Source: Planococcaceae bacterium UBA3370 (lineage in GTDB: Bacteria > Bacillota > Bacilli > Bacillales_A > Planococcaceae). From it: a stretch of 28,325 nt of DNA. Location of the stretch: positions 1 to 28,325 of the forward strand of contig DEQI01000247.1 of the NCBI GenBank assembly GCA_002360295.1, given 5' to 3'. Under the pieces are notes generated by a model. It had not been told where the DNA came from. It worked only from the letters and a program-made list of their open reading frames with translations, and did no database searches. Numbering within the stretch: the first letter of the stretch is position 1; every line of letters starts with the position of its first letter. The position numbers were made by a program, and so were the translations under genes. Below are positions 24,959-28,325 of the stretch, piece after piece.

Positions 24959-25522
24959 TTATGCACCATTAAACTTATTCATCACATCTAAAAACTTTTG
25001 TGACAATGCAGCTTCAACAGCATCACACGATTTTTTAACCGCATCATCAACAATACCTTGTTCTTCTTTAGAAAACTTCGACAATACATAATCCGCTACT
25101 TTCATAGGTGCTGGCGGACGACTTATCCCGACACGAATACGATTAAATTCTTGTGTTCCTAAATGCTGAATTAATGATTTAATACCGTTGTGTCCACCTG
25201 CACTACCTTTTTGGCGTAAGCGCAATTTACCAACATCTAAATCTAGATCATCGTATATAACGATAATATCTTCCATTTCAATATCAAAATAATCCATCAT
25301 GGGCCGAACACATTCACCCGATAAATTCATATATGTTAACGGTTTAACTAACATTACTTTGCCTTCTGGGCGATGAGCACTTGCATACATGCCATTAAAC
25401 TTCATTTGATTTAGCGGTGTTCCCCATTTTTCCGCTAAAGCATCAATCACATCAAAACCAATATTATGTCGCGTATGCTCATATTGCTTACCAGGATTGC
25501 CTAACCCGATAATTAACTTCAT
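24959..25522 (-). CDS. pth: Peptidyl-tRNA hydrolase
   Basis: This enzyme releases peptides from prematurely dissociated peptidyl-tRNAs. The 187-residue protein has the family signature [21 protein letters not shown], with Asn9 and catalytic His19. Further active-site residues are Asn66 in TYMNLSGE, Asp92 in IYDDLDL and His111 in AGGHNGIKS. The start has an AAGGATGAG site. In B. subtilis the gene is also called spoVC. Length is normal. The MFS gene upstream separates it from ctc. Confidence 0.97.
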   Translation of the reverse strand: MKLIIGLGNPGKQYEHTRHNIGFDVIDALAEKWGTPLNQMKFNGMYASAHRPEGKVMLVKPLTYMNLSGECVRPMMDYFDIEMEDIIVIYDDLDLDVGKLRLRQKGSAGGHNGIKSLIQHLGTQEFNRIRVGISRPPAPMKVADYVLSKFSKEEQGIVDDAVKKSCDAVEAALSQKFLDVMNKFNGA

Positions 25523-25625
25523 ATCATCTCATCCTTTTTTACAATCAGTAGACCTACCATATCGGAGTATCTGCTTTCTAATTGTAGCTTATTTTAACAT
25601 AGAAAGAGCATTTCTGTGTGAAAAG

Positions 25626-26843
25626 TCATTTTACTATTGTCTCTTCTTTTCGACTATTTTTATTACGCTTCATGAATACGTAAAGGAAACCAACAGCCCC
25701 ACAGAAACGGACAAGTGAGCTTACATTCATTGCTACATCCATATTAAACTCATCTAAAAACCAAATACCGATTTGTGGTGATATAAAAGCAATAATAGCA
25801 AGTAATACATTATAAGATGTAATACAATATGTACGATTTTCTTTCGGTGAATTTTCAAGTAATAAATTAAATAAAATAAGAACTGTACCTGATACAAAAA
25901 TACCTGATAATACATACATCCACGTTAAATATATATAGTTTGTAGACAGTGCCGTTAAAAATGGTGCAGTGGACATACCAAAAGCTACCCACACAAAAAC
26001 ACGCATATTCCCATATTTTTCAGACCATTTACGCCATAAAGGAAATGCAAAAATCTGCGCAACCATGCTACCAACATTAAACATGCTGACCCAGAAAATT
26101 GTCGCTTCTGCATAACGTACATTATAAATATTAAACAAACCCCAAGCCATTTGCCAACCGAAATTAAAACAAAGTGCAACTACTAGAAAACGCATATAGC
26201 CGACATCTTTAAATATTCGCCAATTCATCGCGCTCTTTTTTTCCTCTATTTGTACACGCTCTCCTTCTTCATGACGCAGTAAGAAATATACTTCCAAAAG
26301 TCCGAAAAAAAGAGCACAAATAAATAATATTTGATAAGCTGTAGCATTCCCTGTTGCATCACGCATGACAATACCTATCGTCAGCGTAGAGATAAGTCCA
26401 ACAATCGTTAACATTCGATTACGATCACTAAAAAAACGTGCTCGACGATGATCTTCTATTATGCTTCCAATGAATGATTGCCATCCCATATTCGCCATCG
26501 TATTCGGTATACTCATAAACGCAATCAGGAGCAGTAAAATCCAAGAGGCCATTGAGCCTGGTATAAAAACAACAAAAATAATCATTAAAAAGACAAGTCG
26601 AGCAAGTAGCACAGATATGGCAACGAGCTTTTTTTGTTCTGCTGCTTTATTTAGTAATAAAGCGGCTGGTACTGTCATGAACAAAGTAATAAGCGGTGGA
26701 ATCGAACTAATTAAACCGACTTGATAATTTGTTGCACCTAATATTGTCATCGCAAATAATGGTACATAGCTACTTGAAGTATTTGCGGCAAGTGTTGAAG
26801 CCATACCATGATAAATACTCATTTTCTCATTATAACTTTTCAT
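25626..26843 (-). CDS. MFS family membrane transporter, substrate unknown
   Basis: This 405-residue protein has about 12 hydrophobic segments and a major facilitator pattern: an N-terminal half of six segments, a charged loop near residues 195-210 (RHEEGERVQIEEKKSAMNW), and a second half. It begins KSYNEKMSIYHGMASTLAANTSSSYVPLFAM, and HRRARFFSDRNR lies in a cytoplasmic loop near residue 135. The longest frame starts with TTG 26852; ATG 26843 with AAAGG nine bases upstream is preferred. I do not recall an MFS gene between ctc and pth in B. subtilis, so it looks like an insertion in this lineage. Two TATAAT boxes lie upstream. No substrate can be named. Confidence 0.88.
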   Translation of the reverse strand: MKSYNEKMSIYHGMASTLAANTSSSYVPLFAMTILGATNYQVGLISSIPPLITLFMTVPAALLLNKAAEQKKLVAISVLLARLVFLMIIFVVFIPGSMASWILLLLIAFMSIPNTMANMGWQSFIGSIIEDHRRARFFSDRNRMLTIVGLISTLTIGIVMRDATGNATAYQILFICALFFGLLEVYFLLRHEEGERVQIEEKKSAMNWRIFKDVGYMRFLVVALCFNFGWQMAWGLFNIYNVRYAEATIFWVSMFNVGSMVAQIFAFPLWRKWSEKYGNMRVFVWVAFGMSTAPFLTALSTNYIYLTWMYVLSGIFVSGTVLILFNLLLENSPKENRTYCITSYNVLLAIIAFISPQIGIWFLDEFNMDVAMNVSSLVRFCGAVGFLYVFMKRNKNSRKEETIVK

Positions 26844-26905
26844 ATCAAACAACCTTTTCTCCCCAAATATACTACTAACTCTTTATTCTATTATTATATG
26901 TATGG

Positions 26906-26951
26906 ATTATACTTTATTTCCTCATTTTGATTATAGCGAAGTTATTTTGAA
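26906..26951 (-). promoter_or_regulatory. Candidate promoter region of the MFS gene
   Basis: On the minus strand two perfect TATAAT boxes occur at 26935-26930 and 26911-26906. The first has a weak ATGACT -35 (4 of 6) at 16 bp. The second has no clear -35. Confidence 0.4.
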
Positions 26952-26974
26952 AGTCATAATAAGTTTTTTCGTAC

Positions 26975-27012
26975 AAAAAAGAAGACGTCCAAAATATTGA
27001 TTGAACGTCTTC
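26975..27012 (-). terminator. Intrinsic terminator of ctc
   Basis: On the minus strand GAAGACGT pairs with ACGTCTTC around a larger A/T-rich loop, followed by six T residues. It lies 28 bases after the ctc stop. Confidence 0.85.
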
Positions 27013-27040
27013 ATGTTTTTAATAGCTGATCCACTTAAAA

Positions 27041-27625
27041 TTAAGTATTTTCCCCTTCGATACCAGTCTCTATTACTGCTGTAGGTTGTGTCACGATTGC
27101 CAGTGTAAAATCATCTTCTTGCATTATTTCAAATGGAATGGAATCACGTACATCTCCAAGTGATAAAGTTTCTCCAATTGCTAATATCGATACATCAATC
27201 TCAATCAAATCTGGTATTTGAATTGGCTTTGCTTTGATCTTTACTGTGTGGTTTGGTTGCGTTAAAAAGCCGCCTTCGCGTACTCCGATTGCCTGCCCTA
27301 TAACTACAATTGGCACTTCTACTTCCAGCTTTTCAGACATATTAATCGCTAAAAAATCAACGTGTTTTAATTCATTTTTTATCGTACAGCGCTGAATGTC
27401 TGCCAACATAACGTTCGTTTTCTCACCTTCTACCTCAACAGTAAAGACGCCAGTAAAACCATTTTGCTGAACTGCTTTTAACGCCGCCTTATAATTTAAG
27501 GATATCGGTGTAGATTTTGTTTGATGGCCATAAATAACTGCAGCTAGCTGACCTTCACTCCTAAGTTGGGTTAGTGTTGAACGATGTGCCGTGTCACGCT
27601 TCATTACTTGTAAAACTAAACTCAT
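27041..27625 (-). CDS. ctc: General stress protein Ctc / 50S ribosomal protein bL25
   Basis: Ctc is the bL25/TL5-family 5S rRNA-binding ribosomal protein, induced by stress in B. subtilis. The 194-residue product has the L25 domain (about residues 1-95; GQLAAVIYGHQTKSTPISL and NELKHVDFLAIN). The C-terminal TL5-type beta domain (about 96-185) has VREGGFLTQPNHTVKIKAKPIQIPDLIEIDVS. The ATG has a GGAAGGGG site upstream, and a near-consensus sigma-B promoter lies before it. It sits between prs and pth as in B. subtilis. Confidence 0.95.
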   Translation of the reverse strand: MSLVLQVMKRDTAHRSTLTQLRSEGQLAAVIYGHQTKSTPISLNYKAALKAVQQNGFTGVFTVEVEGEKTNVMLADIQRCTIKNELKHVDFLAINMSEKLEVEVPIVVIGQAIGVREGGFLTQPNHTVKIKAKPIQIPDLIEIDVSILAIGETLSLGDVRDSIPFEIMQEDDFTLAIVTQPTAVIETGIEGENT

Positions 27626-27664
27626 AATTCATAGTCCCCTTCCTAAAATTGGTACCTTTTCAAT

Positions 27665-27690
27665 ATACCCTCTTTTCACAAATGGTAAAC
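27665..27690 (-). promoter_or_regulatory. Sigma-B promoter of ctc
   Basis: On the minus strand GTTTAC (27690-27685), a 14-bp spacer and GGGTAT (27670-27665) match the sigma-B consensus (GTTTAA, 13-15 bp, GGGTAT) with one mismatch. The ctc promoter of B. subtilis is a classic sigma-B promoter, so position and sequence agree. Confidence 0.85.
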
Positions 27691-27746
27691 ATTAGGAATA
27701 AAGAAGCATTGGATACCTATAATCTTCAACACTTTCTCAATAATAA

Positions 27747-27784
27747 AAAACACCATTTAGAAAAAATTTCTAAATGGTGTTTTA
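27747..27784 (-). terminator. Intrinsic terminator of prs
   Basis: On the minus strand AAAACACCATTTAGAAA pairs perfectly with TTTCTAAATGGTGTTTT and further T residues follow. It begins seven bases after the prs stop. Confidence 0.93.
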
Positions 27785-27791
27785 CTTATTA

Positions 27792-28325
27792 TTAATCGAA
27801 TAAAGTGCTTACTGATTTATTTTCATAAACACGAGAAATTGCATCAGCCATTAATTTTGCAACAGAAAGTTCAGTAATTTTTGGTGATTTTTTCTCTTCA
27901 GGAAGTTGGATTGTATTTGTTACAACTAACTCTTTAATTGCTGAATTTTCAATACGCTCAATTGCAGGACCTGATAATACTGGGTGAGAGCAGCAAGCAT
28001 AAACTTCTTTTGCGCCTGATTCAAGTAATGCGTTAGCACCAATTGTAATCGTACCTGCCGTGTCAATAATGTCATCAATTAAAATACATACTTTCCCTTT
28101 CACATTACCAACAATATTCATTACTTCTGCTACATTTGGTTTTGGACGTCGTTTATCAATAATGGCAATCGGCGCTTTTAGACGCTCTGCCATTTTACGT
28201 GCACGTGTTACACCACCATGATCTGGCGAAACGATAATCATTTCTTCTGGATTGAAGCCTTTAGAACCGAAGTAATCTGCAAGTATAGGCACAGCTACTA
28301 AGTGATCGATTAAAATATCAAAGAA
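27792..28325 (-). CDS. prs: Ribose-phosphate pyrophosphokinase, 5' end cut off by window edge
   Basis: Prs makes PRPP from ribose 5-phosphate and ATP, feeding purine, pyrimidine, NAD, His and Trp synthesis, and the Hpt enzyme nearby. The visible C-terminal part (177 residues) is open to the window edge, beginning [19 protein letters not shown]. It includes the [17 protein letters not shown] segment, [14 protein letters not shown], and the ribose-phosphate loop [13 protein letters not shown]. The end SVSTLFD matches the B. subtilis Prs end SVSYLFS in style. The true start lies beyond 28325. Confidence 0.97.
   Translation of the reverse strand, partial: FFDILIDHLVAVPILADYFGSKGFNPEEMIIVSPDHGGVTRARKMAERLKAPIAIIDKRRPKPNVAEVMNIVGNVKGKVCILIDDIIDTAGTITIGANALLESGAKEVYACCSHPVLSGPAIERIENSAIKELVVTNTIQLPEEKKSPKITELSVAKLMADAISRVYENKSVSTLFD

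Overview
The window is a stretch of low-GC Firmicutes chromosome from an aerobic, endospore-forming member of the Bacillales. The gene order closely follows the origin-proximal region of Bacillus subtilis (prs-ctc-pth-fin-mfd-spoVT-yabM-yabN-rqcP-yabP-yabQ-divIC-yabR-tRNAs-spoIIE-tilS-hpt-ftsH-coaX-hslO-yacD-cysK-pabBAC). Protein details and the missing yabS/yabT pair suggest a Lysinibacillus/Solibacillus-like (Planococcaceae) organism rather than Bacillus proper; that placement is an inference. Nearly all genes lie on the minus strand, so transcription runs from high to low coordinates. The exceptions are a tRNA-Met/tRNA-Glu pair, a small membrane-protein gene and a 107-residue orphan gene, all on the plus strand.

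Layout from high to low coordinates: 3' part of prs (28325-27792); ctc with a clear sigma-B-type promoter (27690-27041); an MFS transporter that I do not recall at this point of the B. subtilis map (26843-25626); pth and fin (25522-24675); a GC-rich tandem repeat (24557-24285) in front of mfd (24252-20743); the orphan gene (20310-20633, plus); spoVT with a sigma-G-type promoter; the operon yabM-mazG-rqcP (19341-15981); yabP-yabQ-divIC (15895-14674); yabR; the small membrane-protein gene and the tRNA pair (13374-13896, plus); spoIIE with a Spo0A-type promoter whose -35 and -10 are 21 bp apart (13161-10732); tilS, hpt, ftsH (10718-6606); coaX-hslO-yacD (6257-3656); cysK (3465-2536); and pabB-pabA-pabC (2370 to 1, pabC cut by the window edge).

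The genes cover housekeeping functions (PRPP and purine salvage, translation fidelity and rescue, transcription-coupled repair, CoA, cysteine and folate synthesis, membrane proteolysis) interleaved with sporulation functions (spoIIE, fin, spoVT, yabP, yabQ, a SpoVB-like flippase). Most transcription units end in readable intrinsic terminators. Several promoters fit their expected sigma factor: sigma-A for the tRNAs and yabR, Spo0A/sigma-A for spoIIE, sigma-G for spoVT, sigma-B for ctc.

This is mainly a conserved core region, and I see no new multi-gene system. The less ordinary signals are a dispersed structured repeat family (two full tandem copies, a diverged copy with a preserved hairpin, and a short internally deleted copy), a pair of related terminator-like hairpins with a shared tail, an operator-like palindrome in the cysK promoter, and two small genes I cannot assign. 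Where the longest reading frame starts on top of its own ribosome binding site I moved the start downstream (pabB, cysK, coaX, ftsH, divIC, yabP, fin, MFS, the orphan gene).
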